The notes under the pieces were generated by a model that was not told where the DNA came from, did not search any database, and saw only the letters and a list, made by a program, of their open reading frames with translations. From the NCBI RefSeq assembly GCF_036964665.1, contig NZ_JBAMDA010000001.1:3200001-3264000 (forward strand): DNA of 64,000 nt, given 5' to 3'. Positions 1 to 8,128 of the stretch are shown here, piece by piece. The DNA is from Nitrobacter sp. NHB1. Its GTDB lineage: Bacteria > Pseudomonadota > Alphaproteobacteria > Rhizobiales > Xanthobacteraceae. Position 1 is the first letter of the stretch. Each line of letters starts with the position of its first letter. The position numbers and the translations under genes are program-made.

Positions 1-38
1 GACGTTCCCGTGCTCCCCGCCCACAGAGGGAGCCAGCT

Positions 39-284
39 ATGAACGCTATCATCTATCCAATTCATCTTCAGAGAAGCTCAGAGCGCAAATGGGCAAACCG
101 CGTCGCTCGTGAATTGCCTATTCGAAGTTCGCGACCCGAGGGGACTGATACCTGCGCTTGCGGGTATATCGTAACAGCACCCGTGAGCTCACAATATTCG
201 CTCCATGCCGTTACCAACAAATGGCACTGCTCTAAGTGCAATGCCCGGTGGACGACGGAAGCATCCCTTTGGTGCAGCACCTAA
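39..284 (+). CDS. Small zinc-ribbon-like hypothetical protein
   Basis: Encodes 81 residues. The function is unknown. The second half carries two cysteine pairs, CACG near residue 38 and CSKC near residue 65, spaced like a zinc ribbon, which suggests a small metal-stabilised domain that could bind nucleic acid or a protein partner. The ATG is preceded by a purine-rich GAGGGAG at a suitable distance, which supports this start. An antisense frame covers the same DNA but has no recognisable motif. The assignment as a real gene rests on the cysteine pattern and the ribosome site; the zinc-binding role is inference. Confidence 0.5.
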   Translation: MNAIIYPIHLQRSSERKWANRVARELPIRSSRPEGTDTCACGYIVTAPVSSQYSLHAVTNKWHCSKCNARWTTEASLWCST

Positions 285-441
285 CGGATCGAGCCTCCCT
301 GATTCGGCTTCCTCGCCGCAAAAGTCGAATAATGAACGGCGCTTGCGGCGTTCTGAGCGCTCCTCACCGCCCGGACTCCGGCGTTTTATCGGTGACTGAG
401 AGTGTTGCGCTCCCGCCTTCGGCAAACAAAGGAGCCACGCC

Positions 442-558
442 ATGCAGACTCGACCTCGCTTTCCACAGAATCCCAAATCGCTATATCAACGCCTCAAGTA
501 TGCCTTCGGGCGGCGCTTCGCCTTAGCCGAGGTTGGGATCATCGCCGCGCGGCCATAA
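442..558 (+). CDS. Very small hypothetical protein (38 aa)
   Basis: A 38-codon frame starting MQTRPRFPQNP and rich in arginine and aromatic residues. It follows a clear AAAGGAG ribosome site 7 bases before the ATG. No family is recognised. It could be a real basic micro-protein or a chance frame. The ribosome site is the main support. Confidence 0.35.
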   Translation: MQTRPRFPQNPKSLYQRLKYAFGRRFALAEVGIIAARP

Positions 559-848
559 CGGATGCCACGCTCGGGGATAATACGATCGGCGAAGTTGTGC
601 ACGTCTCCCGCTTGATCCCTTGAGAGCGGTCATCTGCCAAGTTCGGCGCCGATTAATATTCACGGCTTAGGCTTGAAACTCCATTTGTGAAATTCTCGGG
701 CAACAGCCTATGACGGCAATGTGGACAGGCCGTGATCATATTCCGAGATCACCACACATTATCAAGTGCTTTGACGGTCAAGGAAGATAAGTTGGTTGGT
801 CTCTCAAGGAACCGTCGGCATCATCGATTCCGCGGGTAACGCCTCTAT
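559..848. other. No gene seen
   Basis: No frame here has a convincing start, ribosome site or family likeness on either strand. Confidence 0.5.
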
Positions 849-954
849 TTACTTATTCCGCCGCCACCCGCTGACGTCAGGGAAGCCAACGGCATGTCGA
901 TCGCGTAGACGAAACCTGCCGGCTGATACGTCAATTGCACGTCGCCCTTGAGCA

Positions 955-2386
955 GGGGGATGTCCCGGGTTCTGTTGAATTTTTGAAGAGGTCGGCGTTG
1001 CCCACCTTGAGCCGGTAGGCTCGGGGTGCTGATTCCACAAGGAGAGCAACGCCATGACGAGAGATATCACACCGGCTGGTTTGCCGGCGACCGGAGCTGT
1101 GGACGAAGCGTTTGCGGAAGTGCGGGCGAGCTTCGATCGGTTCTGCCTTACGGCAGGGATCGAAGTGCTCGGCACGATGATGGAGGCGGATGTCACGGCG
1201 GCCTGCGGGCCGCGCCACGGTCGCGATGCGGCGCGGCGGGCGCACCGTTGGGGCCGAACGCGGGGACGGATCGGCTTCCACGGCGGCAAGATCGAGGTCG
1301 AGCGCCCGCGGGCCCGGGGCGTGGACGGCCGCGAGATCACGATCCCGAGCTGGGAAACGGCGGCGCAGGAGGACTGGCTCGGTCGCTGGGCGATGAACCT
1401 GATGCTGATCAATGTGTCGACGCGCCGGTTCGGTCGCGCTGTCCGGCTGCCCGAGGGTGACGTGCTGGCACCGCCCGGATCGGGGGTTTCGAAGTCGGCG
1501 GCCTCGCGGAGGTTCGTAGCGCTGTCGGCGGCGCGGCTGGCCGACTTCATGGCTGCCGATCTATCCGCGCTCGACCTTCTGGTGGTGCAAATCGACGGGT
1601 TGCATCTCGGCGGCGATCTCGTGCTGGTCGCCGCGATCGGGGTTGACGGCGAAGGCAATAAGCATCCGCTGGCGCTGGTGGAAGGGGCGAGCGAGAACGC
1701 CGCAACGGTTCAGGCCCTGCTGGACAACATGGTCGCGCGCGGGCTCGACCCGACGATGCCAAGACTGTTTATCGTCGACGGCGCGAAGGCATTGTCGAAG
1801 GCGATCCGCCGCACCTTCGGTTCGGCCGCTGCGATCCAGCGCTGCCAGATCCACAAGGCGCGCAACATCATGGAACGCCTGCCGAAAGAGCATCATGCGG
1901 CCACCCGTCGGGTGCTGCGTCAGGCTTGGGAGCTCGATGACGCCGACAAGGCTGAAAAATTGATCCGCAATCTCGCGCGTCGACTCGACCAGCAATGGCC
2001 CGGCGTAGCGGCCAGCATCCTCGAAGGCCTCGACGAAATCCTGACCATTGTCCGGTTGAAGCTGCCGAAGGAGCTTCGTCGATCGCTCGCCTGTACCAAC
2101 ATCGCCGAGAACATGATGGGCACCATTCGCCGCGTCACCCGCAACGTCAAACGCTGGCGGGATGCCGGTATGGCCTTGCGATGGGTCGCGGCCGGCATGA
2201 TCGAGGCCAACAAGGGCTTCCGACGATTGAAGGCGCACAAACAACTATCGGTACTACGAGCGGCCCTTCAAGCTCACCACAATCGCATGACGATCAAACC
2301 AGTTGCCCACGTCACGAGGGCTGCGTAACATCCATTCCGCCAACGTCGGCCCGACGCGTAGTTCAACAGCGATCGGGACATCCCCT
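955..2386 (+). mobile_element. IS256-family insertion sequence, copy A
   Basis: The element is bounded by related inverted ends, GGGGATGTCCCG followed by TGTTGAA on each side. It sits inside the histidine kinase gene. Both flanks carry TTGAGC next to the ends, consistent with a target duplication of about 6-8 bp; one base differs if 8 bp is assumed, so the exact edge is uncertain by a few bases. One transposase gene fills it. Confidence 0.8.
1054..2328 (+). CDS. IS256-family (Mutator-type) transposase
   Basis: A 424-residue DDE transposase. The core shows LLVVQIDGLHLGGD (first Asp), LFIVDGAKALSKAI (second Asp) and the helix CTNIAENMMGTIRRVTRN that carries the catalytic Glu, in the order and spacing usual for Mutator-like enzymes. 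QRCQIHKARNIMERLP is the C-H motif typical of IS256. The length is normal and the frame is uninterrupted, so the enzyme may be active. The start at 1054 follows AAGGAGAGCAACGCC. Part of a related copy lies at 34930-35073. Confidence 0.93.
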   Translation: MTRDITPAGLPATGAVDEAFAEVRASFDRFCLTAGIEVLGTMMEADVTAACGPRHGRDAARRAHRWGRTRGRIGFHGGKIEVERPRARGVDGREITIPSWETAAQEDWLGRWAMNLMLINVSTRRFGRAVRLPEGDVLAPPGSGVSKSAASRRFVALSAARLADFMAADLSALDLLVVQIDGLHLGGDLVLVAAIGVDGEGNKHPLALVEGASENAATVQALLDNMVARGLDPTMPRLFIVDGAKALSKAIRRTFGSAAAIQRCQIHKARNIMERLPKEHHAATRRVLRQAWELDDADKAEKLIRNLARRLDQQWPGVAASILEGLDEILTIVRLKLPKELRRSLACTNIAENMMGTIRRVTRNVKRWRDAGMALRWVAAGMIEANKGFRRLKAHKQLSVLRAALQAHHNRMTIKPVAHVTRAA

Positions 2387-3048
2387 TTGAGCTGCTTGCC
2401 TAGCGTCTCGATGAGGCGCGTCCCGAAACTGTGGTTTTCCGGAGCGTGAACTACTGGACCGTTCATTTCGGTCCATGCCAGGTGCACGCGCTGCGTCTTT
2501 GGATCCAGCGTCCAGGCGACGTCGACGTGCCCAGTTGGCTCCGACAGGGCTCCGAACTTCGTGGTGTTCGTGCAGAGTTCATTGAGCGTCATGGCTATGG
2601 CGATCACGGCGCCCGACGCCATCTGGATGTCCGGTCCTGCAATCGAGAATTTCGGAACGTCCGGATTGTCGAAGGCCTCGGTGGCGCTGCGGATGATATG
2701 GCCAAGGTCGGCGCTGTTCCACCTTGCCTGTAGAAGGAGATCGTGAGCTCGTCCGAGCGCCTGCAGCCGGCCCGCGATGGCGTGCTGCGCGTGTTCGGCG
2801 CCCTTCACGTGGCGAAGGCTCTGGGTGGCGATGGCGCTGACCGTCGCGAGCGTATTCTTGATGCGATGATGAAGCTCTTCCAGGATCAGCTTCTGCAGCT
2901 TGTCGGATGCCTCACGCTCGCGGGCGTCAATGCCGGCCTGAGCCAGCAAACCCTGGGCATCGATTTCGGGCTGCGCCAACAGCAACCGAAGGCTGACATT
3001 CTCTGCCTCCAGAAAGTCGTGAGGCGGTGCCGCGCCGTTGAGCGACAC

Positions 3049-3593
3049 CTCTCAATCTTTGCGATATATGGAAATGTAAGGTGGCAGCCATCCATAACCC
3101 TGCGCTTGCGCGACCAGTCGGCGGGCATCGCCTTCAGGAGTTATTTTGCCGTTCAAAACCGTGGTCATTCGACCTGTTCTCAAGTTGCCGGCGAGACTTT
3201 GGTACATCAAACGCTCGACGAACCCCGCGTATTGAGGCTGAATGCGGTCGCGGTTGCAGACGGCGGCCGAAACGGAGAGATCCGTTATTTCGGTGAAGTC
3301 GAGTCATCGGACGCGAGTAGCCGACGCGACAGGGCTCGATCTCGATCGAGACCACGTCCTGCGCACCGACATGCCCCCTCCACGCCGATCCACATGGCTG
3401 CGACGCCGGCGGCGCGAAGGTAGTATTTTGCGAATTGTTCGTTGCGTGTTGGCTTGCCCATGCCCCAGGGGCTGTTCAACGCTCTTTACTGAATCTCATG
3501 GAAAAGATGGATTTGAGACCGCCTGTCTGCCGGCCGACGACAATGCGTCGCCATTCAAGCTTACGGCCGGCAGCGGAGGCCCAAGCGACGCCC
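3049..3593. other. No convincing gene
   Basis: Upstream side of the split kinase gene. Frames on both strands overlap one another and none matches a known family. It probably holds the kinase promoter and decayed DNA. Confidence 0.4.
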
Positions 3594-3845
3594 ATGATCT
3601 GCGGCTTTTTCAGTTGCGACGTGCGCCCGTTCAATCCGCTGCTCGATTCGCTGCCGCGCTTCATCCGCTGTGGGGGCGGGACAGCCACGTCGGACGGACT
3701 GCTCGATAATTTCATTCGCTTCGCCGCGAGGGAGGCGAACAGCAAGCGCGCCGGAAGCCAAACTGTTCTCAACCGCCTGTCGGAGTTGATGTTGGTCGAA
3801 GTGATCCGCACGCATATGGATCAGCCCTTGTGCTTGACCTCGTGA
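3594..3845 (+). pseudogene. Remnant of AraC-type regulator (cupin part)
   Basis: The translated stretch beginning MICGFFSCDVRPFNPLLDSL and continuing through LSELMLVEVIRTHMDQ resembles the N-terminal ligand-binding cupin of AraC-family regulators. No start region precedes it in the same frame and the DNA-binding helix-turn-helix half is absent; the frame stops shortly before the IS630 element. It is a broken fragment, not a working gene. Confidence 0.65.
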
Positions 3846-3950
3846 ATCCACTCGGGACGGTCAGGAACGGCGGTTGCCCCGGAGGGAAGGCAGGGCTCGA
3901 ACGCAGATTTAAGCATCGGAACAAAATAGACCAGCTAGAGCATCGGGCGC

Positions 3951-4499
3951 TCATTTAAATCCATATCCGGCGGCATTGAAGTAGTTTGAGCACTCATGCG
4001 GAGAGAAGAGCGCGCAGATGTTGCCGATGGCCTTCCAAAGATCGTCGATGGTTCTGACAGCCCTGGCGCGTAGATGGGCCTTGAGTTTTGCGAAGGCCAT
4101 TTCAATGGGATTGAGGTCCGGGCTATAGGGCGGCAGGAACAGGAGCCATGCGCCTTGCGCCCGGATCGCTTTTTCGGCCCGCTCACTTTTATGGCTGGAG
4201 AGGTTGTCGAGGATGACGACGTCGCCTGGCTTGAGGGCGGGCGCGAGCTGGGTTTCGACATAGGTCTCGAAGATCACCCGGTTCATTGGGGCATCAATGA
4301 CCCAGGGGGCGATGAGGCCGTCGCACTTGAGGCCCGCCACGAAGGTCTGCGTGCCCCAATGGCCGAAGGGAGCCTTGCTGTTCAACCGTGTGCCTTTTGT
4401 TGAGCGTCCGCGCAGGCGCGTCATCTTGGTGGTGGTGCCGGTCTCGTCAATGAAGATCAGCCGCTCGCGCTGCTTGCGCATGATGGGCTGGCGGCCCAC
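3951..4499 (-). CDS. IS630 transposase, OrfB (DDE catalytic part)
   Basis: Catalytic half of the transposase. FIDETGTTTKM carries the first Asp, VVILDNLSSHKS the second and PYSPDLNPIEMAFAKLK the final Glu. The frame has no independent ribosome site, which fits synthesis as a fusion with OrfA through slippage at the A8 run. Motifs are all intact, so the element could be active. Confidence 0.87.
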   Translation of the reverse strand: MGRQPIMRKQRERLIFIDETGTTTKMTRLRGRSTKGTRLNSKAPFGHWGTQTFVAGLKCDGLIAPWVIDAPMNRVIFETYVETQLAPALKPGDVVILDNLSSHKSERAEKAIRAQGAWLLFLPPYSPDLNPIEMAFAKLKAHLRARAVRTIDDLWKAIGNICALFSPHECSNYFNAAGYGFK

Positions 4500-4527
4500 T
4501 TTCCACTCGGCCCGGGCCTTGGCCAGT

Positions 4528-4905
4528 TCAGGTCTGTCTTGTTCGCTGGCCCGAAGAGTTTTTTTTGAAGCTGAGCCCGCAGGCGATCAGAAACTTCGAA
4601 AGGGTCGACGGGTCGGCTTTGACGCCTTTGGCTTTCGACAGTTCTTTCGCCAGCTCAGGCATGGTGATGTCATCGCGGGCCGCCACAGCAGCGAGAATAA
4701 AGTCCCGGTGGGGCGCGAGCTTGCCATGCCGGAAGCCGCCGCGAGGCCGTGGATCAACCCGGCCGGTCTGCCGCCAGAGCCTCATCAAATTGACGACGAA
4801 AGACACCGAAGTTCCGAAGCGCTCCGCCGCATGGTGGCAGGAATGCCCCGCCTCGACATGCGCCACAACACGTTCACGAAGATCGTTCGACAAAGGATAC
4901 GGCAT
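4528..4905 (-). CDS. IS630 transposase, OrfA (helix-turn-helix part)
   Basis: A 125-residue protein with a winged or homeo-type helix-turn-helix near residues 5-45 (LRERVVAHVEAGHSCHHAAE) and a proline- and arginine-rich linker. It binds the element ends. The frame ends just after SFKKN, where eight consecutive T bases on the plus strand (eight A in the mRNA) lie. That run is a typical slippage site, so most of the useful product is probably OrfAB made by ribosomal frameshifting into the next frame. Confidence 0.85.
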   Translation of the reverse strand: MPYPLSNDLRERVVAHVEAGHSCHHAAERFGTSVSFVVNLMRLWRQTGRVDPRPRGGFRHGKLAPHRDFILAAVAARDDITMPELAKELSKAKGVKADPSTLSKFLIACGLSFKKNSSGQRTRQT

Positions 4906-4986
4906 GGCAAATCACCTCCGCATACTTTGAATCATTTTCAGCCTGATTTGTGAATCGCTTTCGATTCCAACTGACAACCCGTTGCT

Positions 4987-5541
4987 CTAGTTGTCGTGAG
5001 CCGCGATTAGGGCGTCGATATCCTCTTCGGTAAGTGCGGGACGGCTCAGCAGGGCCGCAGCGACGCGCTGGATCGCAGGCCAGTTTTCCTCGACTAGATC
5101 GGCAGTCTTTTGGGTCGTAAGGCTGAACAGGCGGCCGAAGTCCTCTGTCTCGGGGCCGTCCAACTCGACGTAGCTGCCCGGCACCGCCGGCTTGCCGTGC
5201 TGCCGCAAAACCAGCATCGCCAGGAGGCTGCTCGCGTTGGCGCGATCCACGCGCCAGCCACCGTCGCACGCGCGATTCTGGGCCGCGCGGGACATGGGAC
5301 GATAGTGATGCTGGGCCTGCGGGCCGGCCAGCGCCACAATGGCGTACTTCTCCGGCGCCTCAAGGTCGTCGGGGGCGAGGTGCGTCGCCTTTGACGTCGT
5401 CACCACGGCGCTGGCACCGTCGAGTGCATCGAGGGTCGCGTAGCTTACCGGGATGTCCAGCACGCGCGCGATCACGGCGTGTCCGGCCTCGTGATGGGCG
5501 ATGCTCTCTTTCTTCCCCACGACGACAAGCTCCGATAACAT
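4987..5541 (-). CDS. Peptidase M41-like (FtsH protease-like) zinc hydrolase protein
   Basis: A 184-residue soluble protein with ESIAHHEAGHAVIARVL near the N terminus. HEAGH is the zinc-binding signature of the M41 (FtsH) peptidase family. There is no AAA ATPase module or membrane anchor, so it is a stand-alone peptidase-like domain of the kind seen as accessory genes in rhizobia. The start at 5541 (MLSELVVVGKK) was chosen because upstream sequence is low-complexity and not protein-like. The TAG stop lies exactly at the edge of the IS630 element, so the last residues may have been altered by that insertion. Substrate unknown. Confidence 0.6.
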   Translation of the reverse strand: MLSELVVVGKKESIAHHEAGHAVIARVLDIPVSYATLDALDGASAVVTTSKATHLAPDDLEAPEKYAIVALAGPQAQHHYRPMSRAAQNRACDGGWRVDRANASSLLAMLVLRQHGKPAVPGSYVELDGPETEDFGRLFSLTTQKTADLVEENWPAIQRVAAALLSRPALTEEDIDALIAAHDN

Positions 5542-5609
5542 GCTGACCAAAGCGGCCGACCTGGCGCTCGAACGCAGGATCGGACTGACCTGACCTCGGA
5601 GGTTACCCG

Positions 5610-5759
5610 ATGGCCAAGCGGAAGAAAGGTAGCAAGACGGTGCCGAAGAGCAAGACGCTGCTCGGGGAGTTGCCCTTACCCTACGAGGTCCTGGTTGGGA
5701 AGCTTCATCTCGCCGGCGGATGTCGGGCGTTTCCGGCCCAGGCAGCGCCTTCAGCATGA
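5610..5759 (+). CDS. Small basic hypothetical protein, probably truncated
   Basis: A 49-codon frame starting MAKRKKGSKTVPKSKTL after a GGAGG ribosome site. The lysine-rich start looks real, but the end runs into the adjacent integrase element, so the gene is probably the 5' stump of a longer one. No family recognised. Confidence 0.35.
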   Translation: MAKRKKGSKTVPKSKTLLGELPLPYEVLVGKLHLAGGCRAFPAQAAPSA

Positions 5760-6725
5760 CTCATACCCGGTCCGCTGAATTTGACGAGAGACCGGCGCAT
5801 CTTCGTTCAATGATCGGTGCGTTCTGACGCCGTTGTAATAGCCAGCATAGGATTTCAGAATTCGGCGCAGATGCGCCTCGCCCAAGACAATGATGTGGTC
5901 CAAACACTCGCGCCGGATCGATCCGATCAGCCGTTCGGCGAAGCCGTTCTGCCAGGGTGAAGCCGGTGCGGTAGGCTTGTCTCGAATGCCCATGGCGCGC
6001 AATCGGCGGGTGACAACCGCGCCATAGATTTGGTCCCGATCGCGGATGAGATATTTTGGGGCATCATCCCAAGGAAATGCCTCCGTTATCTGATGTGCAA
6101 CCCATTCTGCCGTCGGGTTTGCTGTGACGTTGATCCAGACCATGTCTCTGCGGTCTAGCCGGACGATAACGAAGGCATAAAGCACGTCGAAACCGATAGT
6201 CGGGACAACGAACAAGTCCATAGCGGCAATATCCGGTGCGTGATTACGCAGGAAGGTCCGCCACCCTTGGCGTGGCGGTCCTCGCCGTTTGACCATGTAC
6301 TTGGCGACGCTTGATTGAGCGACCTCAAACCCAAGCTTGAGCAGTTCGCCGTGGATGCGTGGCGCGCCCCAAAGCGGATTTTCGATGCTCATCTGCCGGA
6401 TCAACGCGCGCAGTCCCGTCGCGATCTGCGGCCGACCTCCCAAAGATCGTGACTTCCAGCGCCAATAGCAGCGAAAGCCAGACCGGTGCCAGTGGATGAG
6501 CGTCTCGGGACGGATGATGGTGAGAACCTGAAGGATCGACGGGAACCAGCGATACAGCTGGACAAAGAACCAGCGATCGCTGTTTGCGAGTCGAACACGG
6601 CCACGCAGTTTGCGCCGCAAAACCATCAACTGATGCCGAAGCGCCGCGTTCTCAGCCTCAAGCCGCAACTTCGACTTGAATGGCGAGGCCAGGACGGCCA
6701 AAGCGAAACAGAGCAGCCCGATCAT
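5751..6725 (-). CDS. Integrase-core (rve-type) transposase
   Basis: A 324-residue transposase with an N-terminal coiled and basic part (LRHQLMVLRRKLRGRVRL) and an integrase-core DDE domain: IAAMDLFVVPTIGF holds the first Asp, YLIRDRDQIYG the second, and PWQNGFAERLIGSIRREC the Glu. No frameshift is seen. This is the only complete member here of a family whose fragments recur at 10349, 34573, 45158 and 61663. Element ends were not determined. Confidence 0.88.
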   Translation of the reverse strand: MIGLLCFALAVLASPFKSKLRLEAENAALRHQLMVLRRKLRGRVRLANSDRWFFVQLYRWFPSILQVLTIIRPETLIHWHRSGFRCYWRWKSRSLGGRPQIATGLRALIRQMSIENPLWGAPRIHGELLKLGFEVAQSSVAKYMVKRRGPPRQGWRTFLRNHAPDIAAMDLFVVPTIGFDVLYAFVIVRLDRRDMVWINVTANPTAEWVAHQITEAFPWDDAPKYLIRDRDQIYGAVVTRRLRAMGIRDKPTAPASPWQNGFAERLIGSIRRECLDHIIVLGEAHLRRILKSYAGYYNGVRTHRSLNEDAPVSRQIQRTGYESC

Positions 6726-6782
6726 TTCGCCAGTTTAGGTGATTTCATCACGTCATCAACTCGGATAAGTTTTCGGTACACA

Positions 6783-7763
6783 ATGAGATATCCTGCATCT
6801 GAGAAGGCAGAGATTATCAAGTTGGTCGAGCAATCACACCTGCCCGCCAAGCGCACCCTGGACAAACTCGGTATTCCCCGCGCCACCTTTTACCAATGGT
6901 ATAATCGCTATCGTGGCGGCGGGCCTGAGGTGCTGGCTGACCACCGTTCCCGACCGGACCGCGTCTGGAATCGCATCCCCGACGATGTCCGCCGCCAGAT
7001 CGTCGACCTGGCGCTGGAACTTCCCGAGCTGTCGCCGCGGGAGCTGGCCGTGCGGTTCACCGATGAGCGGAAGTACTTTGTCTCCGAGGCTTCGGTCTAT
7101 CGGCTGCTGAAGGCGCACGACCTCATCACCAGCCCGGCCTATGTGGTGATCAAGGCCGCGAACGAGTTCAAGGACAAGACCACCGCCATCAACCAACTCT
7201 GGCAGACGGATTTTACCTACCTGAAGATCACCGGCTGGGGCTGGTACTACCTCTCGACCGTGCTCGACGACTTCTCGCGCTACATCGTGACCTGGAGGCT
7301 CGGTCCCACGATGTGTGCCTCCGACGTCACGGCCACGCTCGACCAGGCGCTGGCAGCATCGGGCCTTGATCACATCACCGTTGCTCACCGGCCGAGGCTT
7401 CTCAGCGACAATGGGGCGAGCTACGTCGCTGACGATCTGGCCAATTGGCTCGAAGGCAAGGGCATGCAGCATGTGCGCGGCGCTCCCTATCACCCGCAAA
7501 CCCAGGGAAAGATCGAGCGCTGGCACCAGACCCTGAAGAACCGCATTCTGCTCGACAACTACTACCTGCCCGGAGATCTCGAACGACAGATCCGCGCCTT
7601 CGTCGAGCACTACAATCACGTTCGCTATCATGAGAGCATCAAAAACCTCACGCCAGCCGACGTTTACTTCGGCAGGGCTGAGACGATCCTCTCAGAAGGT
7701 CAGCGCATCAAGCGCGAGACCATCGCAAACCGCCGCTTGCAGCATCGACTGCAGGCCGCTTAA
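6783..7763 (+). CDS. IS3-like transposase with helix-turn-helix and integrase core
   Basis: A 326-residue single-frame transposase. The first 60 residues (SEKAEIIKLVEQSHLPAKRT) form a helix-turn-helix; a DDE core follows with LWQTDFTYLKI, LLSDNGASYVADD and HPQTQGKIERWHQTLKNRI. The ATG at 6783 is preferred over upstream in-frame codons because the protein-like sequence starts there, and about 50 bp of sequence just upstream recurs at 46800-46840, marking the element end. Motifs are intact. Confidence 0.88.
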   Translation: MRYPASEKAEIIKLVEQSHLPAKRTLDKLGIPRATFYQWYNRYRGGGPEVLADHRSRPDRVWNRIPDDVRRQIVDLALELPELSPRELAVRFTDERKYFVSEASVYRLLKAHDLITSPAYVVIKAANEFKDKTTAINQLWQTDFTYLKITGWGWYYLSTVLDDFSRYIVTWRLGPTMCASDVTATLDQALAASGLDHITVAHRPRLLSDNGASYVADDLANWLEGKGMQHVRGAPYHPQTQGKIERWHQTLKNRILLDNYYLPGDLERQIRAFVEHYNHVRYHESIKNLTPADVYFGRAETILSEGQRIKRETIANRRLQHRLQAA

Positions 7764-7842
7764 ACTCTAACCCCTGATGAACCAGAGCCTCCCTTCTCGT
7801 AATGCCTGATCAGTCTCAAATTATCTGACGACGAAACACTTA

Positions 7843-8055
7843 GATTTTGACCGCGATCAATTAGCTCTCATTCTTTCCAAAGCTGATTCGCCCGTCACCA
7901 CGCCATTTTGGGCAGAGCTCTTTCGGGATCCCGTGTCCCCTCGTTCAATCAACTTAGGGCAAGGCATCGTCTTTGGTGTTCGAGCACGATTGGGAAAGTT
8001 GCAGAAACCCGAGACGGAGGAGTTTGTGCCTCTGATCGCGCACGAGATTTTCTAA
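7843..8055 (+). pseudogene. 3' end of an unknown gene cut off by the IS3-like element
   Basis: A 70-codon open stretch without a start codon encodes a protein-like C terminus (FWAELFRDPVSPRSINLGQG and KPETEEFVPLIAHEIF) ending in TAA. Its beginning is missing because the upstream transposon abuts it. The composition is clearly protein-like, but I do not recognise the family. Confidence 0.5.
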
Positions 8056-8128
8056 ATTTAAGTTCGTTCAATCGAGGCAATGCAAGGCGACCATTGAGGG
8101 CTAGTAAGAGAGTTTCAAGGTTTCAAGT

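Larger units (their letters stand above)
849..3048 (-). pseudogene. HWE-type sensor histidine kinase gene split by an IS256 element
   Basis: The minus strand from 3048 (GTG start) encodes the dimerisation helix with LHHRIKN, the ATP-binding motif LNELCTNTTKFGALS and the WTE signature that define HWE histidine kinases. No sensor or membrane segment is present; the N terminus is a short coiled region, so this would be a cytoplasmic kinase. The frame reaches LGKQLKGDV at about 2386 and then runs into an insertion sequence. The missing tail, KGDVQLTYQPAGFVYAIDMP, lies on the other side of the insertion at 849-953 and ends in a TAG. Removing the element joins the parts in frame. As it stands the product would lack the last part of its ATPase fold and is probably inactive. 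Confidence 0.85.
3938..4987 (-). mobile_element. IS630-family insertion sequence flanked by TA
   Basis: The ends are near-perfect inverted repeats (GAGCATCGGG and GAGCAACGGG read inward) and TA dinucleotides flank both sides at 3936-3937 and 4988-4989, as expected for IS630/Tc1-type insertion. The element is 1050 bp and holds two overlapping reading phases that make one transposase. Confidence 0.85.

Noticed and set aside
849-1658. Long minus-strand frame of 269 codons across the IS256 element
   Set aside because: It is antisense to the transposase; its low-complexity composition is a GC-rich shadow. Only the last 105 bases, in another frame, are the kinase tail.
3242-3709. Arginine-rich plus-strand frame as a gene
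   Set aside because: Composition is that of a non-coding frame in GC-rich DNA; the only real likeness nearby is the AraC-type cupin piece in another frame.
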